A DNA stretch of 64,000 nucleotides, from assembly GCA_027489335.1 (NCBI GenBank), contig JAIXZX010000005.1:1-64000 (forward strand), read 5' to 3'. This document shows positions 53,283 to 61,177 of this stretch, one piece after another. The stretch is from Caulobacteraceae bacterium (lineage in GTDB: Bacteria; Pseudomonadota; Alphaproteobacteria; Caulobacterales; Caulobacteraceae). The position numbers were made by a program, and so were the translations under genes. Position 1 is the stretch's first letter, and each line of letters begins with the position of its first letter. The notes under the pieces were generated by a model, which was not told the DNA's origin, did no database searches, and saw only the letters and a program-made list of their open reading frames with translations.

Positions 53283-54761
53283 ATGACCGACGAGACCGCC
53301 CCCAACCGCCCGGAGGCGCGCAGCCCGCGCGGCTTCATGGACCGCCGCGCCCGCGACCTCGTGGCCGAGCGCCAGATCCTCGCCGCCGTGTCGGCGGTCT
53401 ATGAGCGCTATGGATTCGAGGCCCTGGACACCGGCGCCTTCGAATATGCCGACGCGCTCGGCAAGTTCCTGCCCGATGCTGATCGGCCCAATGAGGGCGT
53501 CTTCGCCCTGCAGGATGACGACGAGCAGTGGATGGCGCTCCGCTACGACCTGACCGCGCCCCTGGCCCGTTTCGCCGCCCAGAACTGGGAGACCCTGCCC
53601 AAGCCGTTCCGCCGCTACGCCTTCGGTCCCGTCTGGCGCAACGAAAAGCCCGGCCCCGGCCGCTTCCGCGAATTCACCCAGTGCGACGCCGACACGGTGG
53701 GCTCGGCCCGGCCCGAGGCCGATGCCGAAATCATCGCCATGGCCGCCGAGGGCCTGGTCGCCGCGGGCCTGCCGACGGGCTCGGCGGTGATCCGCATCAA
53801 TAACCGCAAACTGCTCAACGGCCTGCTGGCCACGGCCGGCGTCAGCGACGAGCGCCAGAAGCTGGGCGTCCTGCGGGCGGTGGACAAGCTGGACCGCCTC
53901 GGCCCCGATGGGGTTCGCCTGCTGCTGGGCGAAGGCCGCAAGGACGAGTCCGGCGCCTTCACCAAGGGGGCGGGGCTGACCGCGGCGGCGGCTGAGGCCG
54001 TGCTGGCCTTCACGGCCGCTGGCGGCGGCGGGGATCGCTCCAGTGTGCTCGCCCGTCTCGCAGACATCATCGGCGGCTCGGCCGAAGGCGACGCCGGGCT
54101 CGCTGAACTTGCCGCTATCGATGGGGCGCTGAAGAGCCTGGGGGTGTCCGAGGCCCAGGCCGTCTTCGAGCCGGCCATCGTCCGGGGCCTGGAATACTAC
54201 ACCGGCGCGGTGTTCGAGGCCGAACTGCTGCTGGAGACCACCGACGAGAAGGGACACCCGGTCCGCTTTGGCTCCATCGGCGGCGGCGGCCGCTACGATG
54301 ATCTGGTCGCCCGCTTCACCGGCCAGACCGTGCCGGCCACGGGCTTCTCCTTCGGCGTCTCGCGCCTGGCTTCGGCCCTGCGGGCGGCGGGCCGGGATAT
54401 GGCCGCCGACGTCCGAGGACCGGTCGTGGTCATCGCCTTCAACAATGACGACATGGCCCACTATTTCGCCGCCGCCGGCGAGCTTCGCGCCGCCGGGATC
54501 GCCGCCGAGGTCTATCTGGGATCCTCGGGCATGAAGGCCCAGATGAAATATGCCGACCGACGCCTGGCGCCGGCGGCCGTCATCCTGGGCGGGGACGAGA
54601 TCGCCGCTGGAACCGTGACCATCAAGGACCTCGACCTCGGGCGCGAGCTGGCCGCCGGAATCACCGACAACAGCCAGTGGCGCGGTGAGCGCCCCGGTCA
54701 GATCAGCTGCCCTCGCGCCGACCTGGTGGCGGCGGTGGCCAAGATCGTGAGGGGCGGCTGA
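53283..54761 (+). CDS. hisS: histidyl-tRNA synthetase
   Basis: 492-residue class II synthetase charging tRNA-His. Motif 2 is 'GPVWRNEKPGPGRFREFTQCD', the histidine site has 'RGLEYYTGAVFE', and motif 3 is 'GGGRYDDLVARF' followed by 'GFSFGVSRL'. A C-terminal anticodon-binding domain follows ('PVVVIAFNNDDM', 'AEVYLGSSGMKAQMKYA'). Its stop overlaps the hisZ start by one base. Placement behind a His-rich leader and before hisZ-hisG joins charging and synthesis of histidine in one regulated unit. Confidence 0.95.
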   Translation: MTDETAPNRPEARSPRGFMDRRARDLVAERQILAAVSAVYERYGFEALDTGAFEYADALGKFLPDADRPNEGVFALQDDDEQWMALRYDLTAPLARFAAQNWETLPKPFRRYAFGPVWRNEKPGPGRFREFTQCDADTVGSARPEADAEIIAMAAEGLVAAGLPTGSAVIRINNRKLLNGLLATAGVSDERQKLGVLRAVDKLDRLGPDGVRLLLGEGRKDESGAFTKGAGLTAAAAEAVLAFTAAGGGGDRSSVLARLADIIGGSAEGDAGLAELAAIDGALKSLGVSEAQAVFEPAIVRGLEYYTGAVFEAELLLETTDEKGHPVRFGSIGGGGRYDDLVARFTGQTVPATGFSFGVSRLASALRAAGRDMAADVRGPVVVIAFNNDDMAHYFAAAGELRAAGIAAEVYLGSSGMKAQMKYADRRLAPAAVILGGDEIAAGTVTIKDLDLGRELAAGITDNSQWRGERPGQISCPRADLVAAVAKIVRGG

Positions 54762-55903
54762 TGCGGGTTGAGCCGACCCTGCCGCCGGCTGCGCTGGCCG
54801 CCATCCGCGCGCCCTTCGACGGATTGGGCGCGAGCCTGGCCGACGTGCCCCTGGTGCAGCCCCTAAACCTGATCCTCGATCTGGCGGGCGAGGGCCTGCG
54901 TTCGCGCCTGTTCGTGGTCCAGGCCGAGGGCGGGGCGGAGGCCTGCCTGCGTCCGGACTTCACCGCGCCGGTGGCCCGCAGCCACATCGAGTCTGGCGCC
55001 GCCGAGGGGCTCTATTTCTACCAGGGCAAGGCTTTCCGGGCCGCGCCCGAGCACACCGGCCGCTCCGAGGAGTTCCTGCAGCTGGGCCTCGAGCGGTTCG
55101 ATCCGCCCGGTCCGGCCTCGGCCCTGGCCGACGTCCAGGTCGCCGCCCTGGCCTGGCGGGCGGCCTGCGCTGGTGGGCGCGATGACCTGACCCTGTGGCT
55201 GGGTGATGCAGCCCTGTTCGCGGCCTTCGTCGAAAGCCTCGACCTGGCGCCGATCCTGGCGGCGCGCCTGATCCGGATCGCCAAGCGTCCGCGGCTCATC
55301 CAGGCGGAACTGACCCGGGCCGGCCAAGGGGCGACGGAAGCCCCCGGCGGCGGCCAGTTGGCCGATCTGCTCGCCGACCTGCCCGGCGAGGGCGCCGCCG
55401 CCCTTCTGCGCGAGGTCTGGAGCCTGGCCGGCGTCGCCCCGGTCGGTGGCCGCGGGCCGGCCGAAATCGCCGAGCGGCTGGTGGCCAAGGCCGACGCCCG
55501 TCGCACCCCGGCCCTGACCGAGGCCCAGGCCGCCGCCGTGGCGGGCTTCCGTGCGGTGGAAGGCCCGCCCGCCGCCGCGCTCTCGCAGATCAGGGCTCTG
55601 GCCGGACCCGCAAGCAGCACCCTTGATGCGGCCATCGCCGCCTGGGACGAACGCCTCTCACGGCTCGCTAAGCTTGGGGTTCCTGAGGCCGCCTTGAGGT
55701 TCGCCCCCGGCGTTGGCCAGGCGTTCGACTATTATGACGGCCTGACCTTCGAGGTTCGCAGCCAGGCCCTGGGCGCCGACCGGCCAGTGGCCGCGGGCGG
55801 CCGCTACGATGGCCTGCTGGCCCGTCTGGGCGGGTCGTCGCAGGCCCGCGCTGTGGGCTGCATGGTTCGTCCCTGGCGCGCCTACGGGCAGGGAGAAGTC
55901 TGA
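54761..55903 (+). CDS. hisZ: ATP phosphoribosyltransferase regulatory subunit
   Basis: 380-residue paralogue of the histidyl-tRNA synthetase core that has lost charging activity and serves as the regulatory partner of HisG. Synthetase-like traces remain: 'CLRPDFTAPVARSHIESG', 'YYQGKAFRAAPE', 'YYDGLTFEVRSQA' and 'AAGGRYDGLLARLGG'. It gives HisG its feedback control by histidine. One-base overlaps at both ends couple it to hisS and hisG. Confidence 0.92.
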   Translation: MRVEPTLPPAALAAIRAPFDGLGASLADVPLVQPLNLILDLAGEGLRSRLFVVQAEGGAEACLRPDFTAPVARSHIESGAAEGLYFYQGKAFRAAPEHTGRSEEFLQLGLERFDPPGPASALADVQVAALAWRAACAGGRDDLTLWLGDAALFAAFVESLDLAPILAARLIRIAKRPRLIQAELTRAGQGATEAPGGGQLADLLADLPGEGAAALLREVWSLAGVAPVGGRGPAEIAERLVAKADARRTPALTEAQAAAVAGFRAVEGPPAAALSQIRALAGPASSTLDAAIAAWDERLSRLAKLGVPEAALRFAPGVGQAFDYYDGLTFEVRSQALGADRPVAAGGRYDGLLARLGGSSQARAVGCMVRPWRAYGQGEV

Positions 55904-56859
55904 TGACCGCACCACTGATCATCGCTCTGCCCTCCAAGGGGCGGTTGAAGGAACAGGTCGAAGCCTGGCTCGCCGACTGCGCGCTGAAGCTGGAGGCTGA
56001 CGGCGGCGCGCGGGGTTACAGTGGCTGGCTCAAGGGGCTCGACGGCGCCCAGGTGCGGCTGCTTTCGGCCGGCGACATCGCCGAGGCCCTGGACGCCGGT
56101 GAGGTCCATCTGGGAGTAACCGGCGAGGACCTGATGCGCGAGCGCCCCGGCGATCTGTCGGCGCGCGCCCTGCTGCTGCGGCCCCTGGGCTTTGGCCGCG
56201 CCGACCTTGTGGTGGCCACCCCCAAGAGCTGGCTCGACGTGGCGACCATGGCCGACCTGGAAGAGGTGGCCCACGACATCCTCGCCCGCACCGGGCGGCG
56301 GATCCGGGTGGCCACCAAGTACATCCTGCAGACCCGGGCCTTCTTCGCCCGGCATGGCCTGGTCGACTACCGGATCGTGGAGTCTGGCGGCGCCACCGAG
56401 GGCGCGCCCGCCGCCGGCGCCGCCGAGCTGGTGGTGGACATCACCACCACTGGGGCGACCCTGGAGGCCAACGGCCTGAAGGTGCTGGACGATGGGGTGA
56501 TCCTGAAGAGCCAGGCCCAGCTGGCCGCCAGTCTGCGGGCCATGTGGACGGCCGATCAGATGGCGGTCGCCGAAGCCCTGCTGCGTCAGGTGGAAGCCCG
56601 GGCCGCGGCCCGCCGCAGCGCCACCCTGACCTGGCCGGAGATTCCTGGGGCGGGAGATGCGGTGGTCGAGGCGCTGGTGGCGCGGGGGGCGACGCGCCGG
56701 CCCAATGGTCTGCTGGTCGCCGCTGACGACGTGGCGGAGGCGGGCCGCGCCCTCTCGCGCGCGGGGCTGGGGCCTGTGACCGCGGCGCAGCCAGATTTCG
56801 TCTTTGAAACTGAATCCCCTGGCTGGACCCACCTACAGGCGGCTTTGTCAAAAAACTGA
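55903..56859 (+). CDS. hisG: ATP phosphoribosyltransferase catalytic subunit
   Basis: 318-residue enzyme for the first step of histidine synthesis, joining ATP and PRPP. 'IIALPSKGRLKEQVEAW', 'VHLGVTGEDLMRE', 'RIRVATKYILQTRAFFA' and the PRPP loop in 'ELVVDITTTGATLEANGL' are present. The HisZ gene directly before it fits a two-subunit enzyme. The stop codon itself is part of a small hairpin, TGACG-AGAG-CGTCA (56857... by one or two bases), which begins a gene-free gap. Confidence 0.95.
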   Translation: MTAPLIIALPSKGRLKEQVEAWLADCALKLEADGGARGYSGWLKGLDGAQVRLLSAGDIAEALDAGEVHLGVTGEDLMRERPGDLSARALLLRPLGFGRADLVVATPKSWLDVATMADLEEVAHDILARTGRRIRVATKYILQTRAFFARHGLVDYRIVESGGATEGAPAAGAAELVVDITTTGATLEANGLKVLDDGVILKSQAQLAASLRAMWTADQMAVAEALLRQVEARAAARRSATLTWPEIPGAGDAVVEALVARGATRRPNGLLVAADDVAEAGRALSRAGLGPVTAAQPDFVFETESPGWTHLQAALSKN

Positions 56860-57155
56860 CGAGAGCGTCAATTATGCCGAGGTCGTGAGGGTCTTTCTGC
56901 GGAAATCCCGGAAAACTGAGGGGAATTTGGCCGTCTCGCCGATTTGGCGCATTGACTCGGGCATGAAATTGCCGTTTTCTCCCTCTTGCGAGAGACAAGA
57001 CGGCGGCAAGTCCTGAAGTCTCCCGGCGTTTCGGGGAGGAAACGCCCTCTAAAACTGAGCGGCAGCTCACAATAAGAACAGGCCCGTTGCGATTATCCCC
57101 CGCAACGGGCCATTTCTTTTTCAGCCTCAGCAAAAAACTGACGTTCGAGTCAAAA
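56849..57155. repeat. 13-base direct repeats flanking the hisG-M13 gap
   Basis: CAAAAAACTGACG occurs at 56849-56861, across the hisG stop codon, and again at 57131-57143. Each copy continues into a small hairpin (TGACG-AGAG-CGTCA and TGAC-GTTCGA-GTCA), so that 25-base units agree at about 19 positions. The copies bound the gene-free stretch 56862-57130. Within it I see a weak hairpin before TTTTCT near 56975, a candidate RNA and its terminator; no reading frame that I believe. Confidence 0.6.
57021..57121 (+). ncRNA. candidate structured RNA between hisG and the M13 peptidase gene
   Basis: Three hairpins in a row: GGCGTTTC-GGGGAG-GAAACGCC (57025-57046) with a ribosome-site-like loop, TGAGC-GGCA-GCTCA (57056-57069), and an 11-bp terminator stem (57081-57091 with 57101-57111) followed by ATTTCTTTTT. 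The strong terminator marks the end of a plus-strand transcript. It may be the tail of the his operon mRNA or a separate small RNA; a TTGACT at 56952 is the only promoter hint, and its -10 is poor. Confidence 0.45.
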
Positions 57156-57182
57156 AGGGGTGGGTCCATCGGGCCCACCCCT
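57152..57182 (-). terminator. terminator of the M13 peptidase gene
   Basis: AGGGGTGGG (57156-57164) pairs with CCCACCCCT (57174-57182); on the minus strand five Ts follow. Confidence 0.88.
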
Positions 57183-57190
57183 CATTGGCG

Positions 57191-59287
57191 TCACCAGATG
57201 CGGACCCGCGCGTCCGGCGCCACGTACATCGGATCCTCCGGGCTGACCCCGAAGGCGTCGTACCAGACGTCGATATTGGTGATCGGCACGTTGACCCGGT
57301 AGTGGGGCGGCGAGTGGGGACCGGCCACCAGCTGCCGACGCAGGGCATCCTCGCGATACTTGCCCCGCCAGACCTGCGCCCAGCCCAGGAAGACCCGCTG
57401 TTCGCCCGTAAAGCCGTCGATCACCGGCGCCGGCTTGCCCTCCAGCGACAGGTTGTAGGCGTCGAGGGCCAGCAGCACGCCGCCCAGGTCGGCGATGTTC
57501 TCGCCCATGCTCAACTGGCCATTGATCGGCAGGCCCGGGATCGGCTCGATGGCCGAATACTGGGCGCCCAACTTCTGAGCCTGGACGTTGAACTTCTCCG
57601 CGTCCTCGGCGGTCCACCAGTCGGTCAGCCTGCCGTCGCCATCGGACTTGCGCCCCTGGTCGTCGAAGCCGTGGGTGATCTCGTGGCCGATGACCCCGCC
57701 GATGCCGCCATAGTTGATCGCCGGATCGGCCTCGGGGTCGAAGAAGGGCGGCTGCAGGATGGCGGCCGGGAAGACGATCTGGTTCTTGGTCGGGCTGTAA
57801 TAGGCGTTCACGGTTGGGGGCGTCATGCCCCACTCCTTGTCGTCCACGGGCTCGTCCAGCCGTCCGACGCGGAAGGCCCAGTCGAAGGCCGAGGCTCGCT
57901 GGACATTGCCATAGAGGTCGCCCGGACGGATCTCCAGGCCGCTATAGTCGCGCCACTCCTCAGGATACCCGATCTTGACGGTGAACTTGGACAGCTTCTC
58001 CAGGGCCTTGGCCTTGGTCTCATCCCCCATCCAGGTCAGGCCCTTGAGGCGGACTTCCATGGCCGCTTTGATGTCGCCCACCAGGGCCTCCATCTTGGCC
58101 TTGCTCTCGGGCGGGAAGTAGTCGGCCACATAGAGCCGGCCCAGCGCCTCGCCTGCCTGGGAGTCCACCAGGCCGACCGCCCGCTTCCAGCGGGGCCGCT
58201 GCTCGGGCTGGCCCGACAGGGTCTTCTCGCGGAACTCGTGGTGCGCCTGGACGAAGGCGCCCGACAGGTAGGGCGCAGCCTGATCGGTGAGCGTGTAGGC
58301 CGCCCAGGCCTGGCGCACCGCAAGCGGGGTCCCAGCGTAGATCTCGGCGATCTTCGGGAAGGCGGTGTTCTCAGCCGCCACCAGCTTTGTGGCGCCCTGC
58401 AGGTCGGCGCCCTCCAGGAAGGCGGTCCAGGGGAAGGCCGGCGCAAAGGCCGAAAGCTCGGCCACCGTGTAGGGATTGTAGGTCTTGTCGTCGTCCCGAC
58501 GATCGGCCCGGACCCAGGAGACCTCGGCGATCTTCGTCTCCATCTCGACGATGGCCTGGGCGTTGGCTTCGGGTTCAGTCCAGCCTGCGAGGGTCAGGAG
58601 CTGAGCCACATAGGCCTGGTACTTGGCCTTCTGTTCGGCGAACCGCTCGTCGAGATAATAGTCCCGGTCGGGCATGCCGATGCCGGCCTGACCCAGATAG
58701 ACGGTGTAGCGCTCGGGATCCTTGGCGTCGTCATAGACATAGGCGCTGAAAATCGAGCCGCCGAACCCCTTCATGGTCTCGCCCATTAGCCGGGCGAGGG
58801 CCCCATCGCTGTCAGCGGCCCGCACCTTGGCCAGGTCGGCCGCCAGGGGCGTCGCGCCCAGGGCCTCGATGGCCGCCTCATCCATGAAGCTGCGATAGAA
58901 GGCGCCGATCAGGGCTTCATCGCCGGAGGCCTGCGCGTCGGCGGCCGAGCGCTCCAGCACCACCCGCATCCGCTCCACCGACAGCTCGTGCAGGGCGTCG
59001 AAGGTGCCGAACCGCGAGCGGTCGGCGGGGATCTCCAGGGCGTCCACATAGGCGCCGTTGGCGTGCAGGAAGAAATCTGCGCCCGGACGGATGGAGGGAT
59101 TCATCCCGGTGCGGTCAAAGCCCCAGGTGCCCATGCGTTGGGCCTGGGCGGCGTCACCGCCCCCAACCGGGGTCGGCGCGGCGCTCGGAAAATGGACGGG
59201 GCGCCAGTCGCGGGCCGCAGCCGGGGCCGCGGCGGTGATCAGGGCGGCCGCCGCAGCGGCGCCGAACCAGAGGGTCTTCATGTGCAA
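57191..59287 (-). CDS. exported M13-family metalloendopeptidase
   Basis: 698-residue neprilysin-like zinc protease. Signal peptide (to 'APAAARD'), peptidase M13 N-terminal domain ('GADFFLHANGAYVD'), catalytic domain with 'NAYYSPTKNQIVFPAAILQPPFF', the zinc site 'GVIGHEITHGFDDQG' (two His and the catalytic Glu), third ligand Glu in 'GENIADLGG', and the conserved terminal Trp of 'VRIW'. It degrades peptides in the periplasm. TTG 59287 has AAGG seven bases ahead; ATG 59281 is the alternative. Confidence 0.93.
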   Translation of the reverse strand: MHMKTLWFGAAAAAALITAAAPAAARDWRPVHFPSAAPTPVGGGDAAQAQRMGTWGFDRTGMNPSIRPGADFFLHANGAYVDALEIPADRSRFGTFDALHELSVERMRVVLERSAADAQASGDEALIGAFYRSFMDEAAIEALGATPLAADLAKVRAADSDGALARLMGETMKGFGGSIFSAYVYDDAKDPERYTVYLGQAGIGMPDRDYYLDERFAEQKAKYQAYVAQLLTLAGWTEPEANAQAIVEMETKIAEVSWVRADRRDDDKTYNPYTVAELSAFAPAFPWTAFLEGADLQGATKLVAAENTAFPKIAEIYAGTPLAVRQAWAAYTLTDQAAPYLSGAFVQAHHEFREKTLSGQPEQRPRWKRAVGLVDSQAGEALGRLYVADYFPPESKAKMEALVGDIKAAMEVRLKGLTWMGDETKAKALEKLSKFTVKIGYPEEWRDYSGLEIRPGDLYGNVQRASAFDWAFRVGRLDEPVDDKEWGMTPPTVNAYYSPTKNQIVFPAAILQPPFFDPEADPAINYGGIGGVIGHEITHGFDDQGRKSDGDGRLTDWWTAEDAEKFNVQAQKLGAQYSAIEPIPGLPINGQLSMGENIADLGGVLLALDAYNLSLEGKPAPVIDGFTGEQRVFLGWAQVWRGKYREDALRRQLVAGPHSPPHYRVNVPITNIDVWYDAFGVSPEDPMYVAPDARVRIW

Positions 59288-59300
59288 TGATCAGCCTTCA

Positions 59301-59340
59301 AGGGTCTGGGATGGGGGCGAACATGCCCCGCCCAGACCCT
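59301..59340 (-). terminator. long hairpin between the acyl-CoA synthetase and M13 genes
   Basis: AGGGTCTGGG (59301-59310) pairs with CCCAGACCCT (59331-59340), with an inner GGGGC/GCCCC pairing. No T tract follows on the minus strand, so it may be a weak terminator of the synthetase gene or a structured leader of the M13 gene. Confidence 0.45.
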
Positions 59341-59378
59341 CGGGCGCTCATTACATTTTTGTTAAGTCCCGGGCGCGG

Positions 59379-61013
59379 TCAGGTCTTGGCGCCCAGAGCC
59401 TCCAGGGCCTGGGCCCGCACCAGCTTATAGTCGAGCTTGCCATTGGGCGCCCGGACGACGGGCGCGAACACCAGGTCCCGTGGAACCTTGTAGTCCGCCA
59501 GATTGGCCTTCACGTGAGCCTGAAGGTCGGCCAACGAGGGCTCGGCGCCCCCGGCCACATCGACCACCGCGCAAATCCGCTCGCCGAACCGCGGATCGGG
59601 CAGGCCGACCACCGCGGCGTCGCGCACGCCCGGGAAGCGCTTCAGCGACTCTTCCACCTCTTCGGGGAAGACCTTCTCGCCGCCGGTGTTGATCACCTGG
59701 CTGCCGCGTCCCAGCAGGGTGATGGCGCCGTCGGCCTCCACCGTGGCCCAGTCGCCCGGCACCGACCAACGCTGGCCTTCGAAGATGCGGAAGGTCTTGG
59801 CCGACTTTTCCTCATCCTTGTAGTAGCCGAGCGGGGTGTGGCCGCCGACCGCCACCAGGCCGCGCTCGCCCGAACCCGGCGCCACCCGGCGGCCGTCCTC
59901 GGTGAAGACCGCGGCATTGGGGCCGGTGGCGAACTTGGCCGTCGCCGCCGACATGCCGCCGCCGGACGCCGAGGAGGCGAGGCCGAGGGCTTCGGACGAG
60001 CCCAGGCTGTCCATCAGCATGATGTTGGGCAGGTGCTTCAGCAGGCCCTGCTTGTTCTCGGCCGACCACATGGTGCCCGAAGAGACGATCCGCTTGAGGC
60101 TGGGCATGGTCCAGCGGCCGGGGTTGGCCTCCAGGCATTCCAGCATCGGGGCGGCGAAGGCGAGACCCACGATGATCAGTCCGCTGACGCCCAGGCGTTC
60201 GACCTCGTCGAACAGGACTGCCGGGTCGAACTTGCGCGAGGGCAGGGTGGCGATGGCCCCGCCGCTGATCAGCTGGCCGAACGAGATGAACTGGCCGGTG
60301 GCGTGCATCAGGGGGGCCACCGGAATGGTGATCGCCTGCGGTTCGGGGGACTCGGCGTTAGCCTTGGCGCGGACGCCGGCCTCTTCGACGGTCTCCAGGG
60401 GCGGAAGGCCGAGCAGCAGGTTGGCGCCGCCGCCGAGGCCCTTGAACAGGTCCTCCTGGCGCCACATCACGCCCTTGGGCATGCCGGTGGTGCCGCCAGT
60501 GTACATAAAGAGCAAGTCGTCGGCCGACCGACCCCAGGACGCTTCGAAATGGGCCCCGTCGCTGGCGACGATGGCGTCATAGTCTTCAGCCCATTCGGGA
60601 ACGGCGAAGCCCTCCTCGGCGACCGCGATCCAGGCCTTCACCTTGGGCAGGCGCTCGCGGACCGAGGCGGCGGTCTCGGCGAAGGAGGCGTGGAACACCA
60701 CGGCCTCGGCGTCGGCGTTGTCGAACAGATAGACCAGCTCGTCGCCGCTGTAGCGGTAGTTGGTGTTGAAGGGGACCAGGCCTGCCTTGAACGCCGCGTA
60801 ATACGTCTCGATGTATTCCGGCCCATTATAGAGATAGGCGGCCACCTTGGACTGGTGGGTCAGGCCCTTCTCCACGAGTCGGCGGGCCAGGGCGTTGGCG
60901 CGGCCGTCGAACTGGTCCCAGGTGAGCACCCGCTCCCCATGAATCAGAGCAGGCCGGGCCGGTGTCGCGCGCGCGACCGATTCCCACAGGTTGGCGTAAT
61001 TCCAAACCTCCAC
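59379..61013 (-). CDS. acyl-CoA synthetase (AMP-forming)
   Basis: 544-residue ligase joining a carboxylic acid to CoA through an acyl-adenylate. The phosphate loop is 'LLFMYTGGTTGMPKGVMW'; 'DSLGSSEALGLA', 'PGDWATVEADGAITLLGRGSQVINTGGEKVFPEEVEE' (in part) and the C-terminal Lys in 'APNGKLDYKLVR' complete the site. FadD-like enzymes of this subgroup occur in steroid and branched acid pathways; the substrate is not clear. No partner genes adjoin it. Confidence 0.9.
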   Translation of the reverse strand: MEVWNYANLWESVARATPARPALIHGERVLTWDQFDGRANALARRLVEKGLTHQSKVAAYLYNGPEYIETYYAAFKAGLVPFNTNYRYSGDELVYLFDNADAEAVVFHASFAETAASVRERLPKVKAWIAVAEEGFAVPEWAEDYDAIVASDGAHFEASWGRSADDLLFMYTGGTTGMPKGVMWRQEDLFKGLGGGANLLLGLPPLETVEEAGVRAKANAESPEPQAITIPVAPLMHATGQFISFGQLISGGAIATLPSRKFDPAVLFDEVERLGVSGLIIVGLAFAAPMLECLEANPGRWTMPSLKRIVSSGTMWSAENKQGLLKHLPNIMLMDSLGSSEALGLASSASGGGMSAATAKFATGPNAAVFTEDGRRVAPGSGERGLVAVGGHTPLGYYKDEEKSAKTFRIFEGQRWSVPGDWATVEADGAITLLGRGSQVINTGGEKVFPEEVEESLKRFPGVRDAAVVGLPDPRFGERICAVVDVAGGAEPSLADLQAHVKANLADYKVPRDLVFAPVVRAPNGKLDYKLVRAQALEALGAKT

Positions 61014-61177
61014 AGGACGTCCTCCATTCTTAAAATATGGGCCGCATAAAGAGGACGGGCCTGCCCTAAGTCAACTTCGCCGGGCGATCGCAAAGGCGAA
61101 GCGCCACAGGGCGCGCGGGAAGGTTCACCCCTGGCCCGACGCCTGCCATAACCGGTCGGTAAGCGTGCGGGGGCTGT

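Noticed and set aside
53187..53404. Frame opening at the second ATGACCTTCG in the his leader
   Set aside because: Runs into hisS out of frame with Arg/Pro-rich shadow sequence; no support as a protein, though the repeated initiation context is recorded as a finding.
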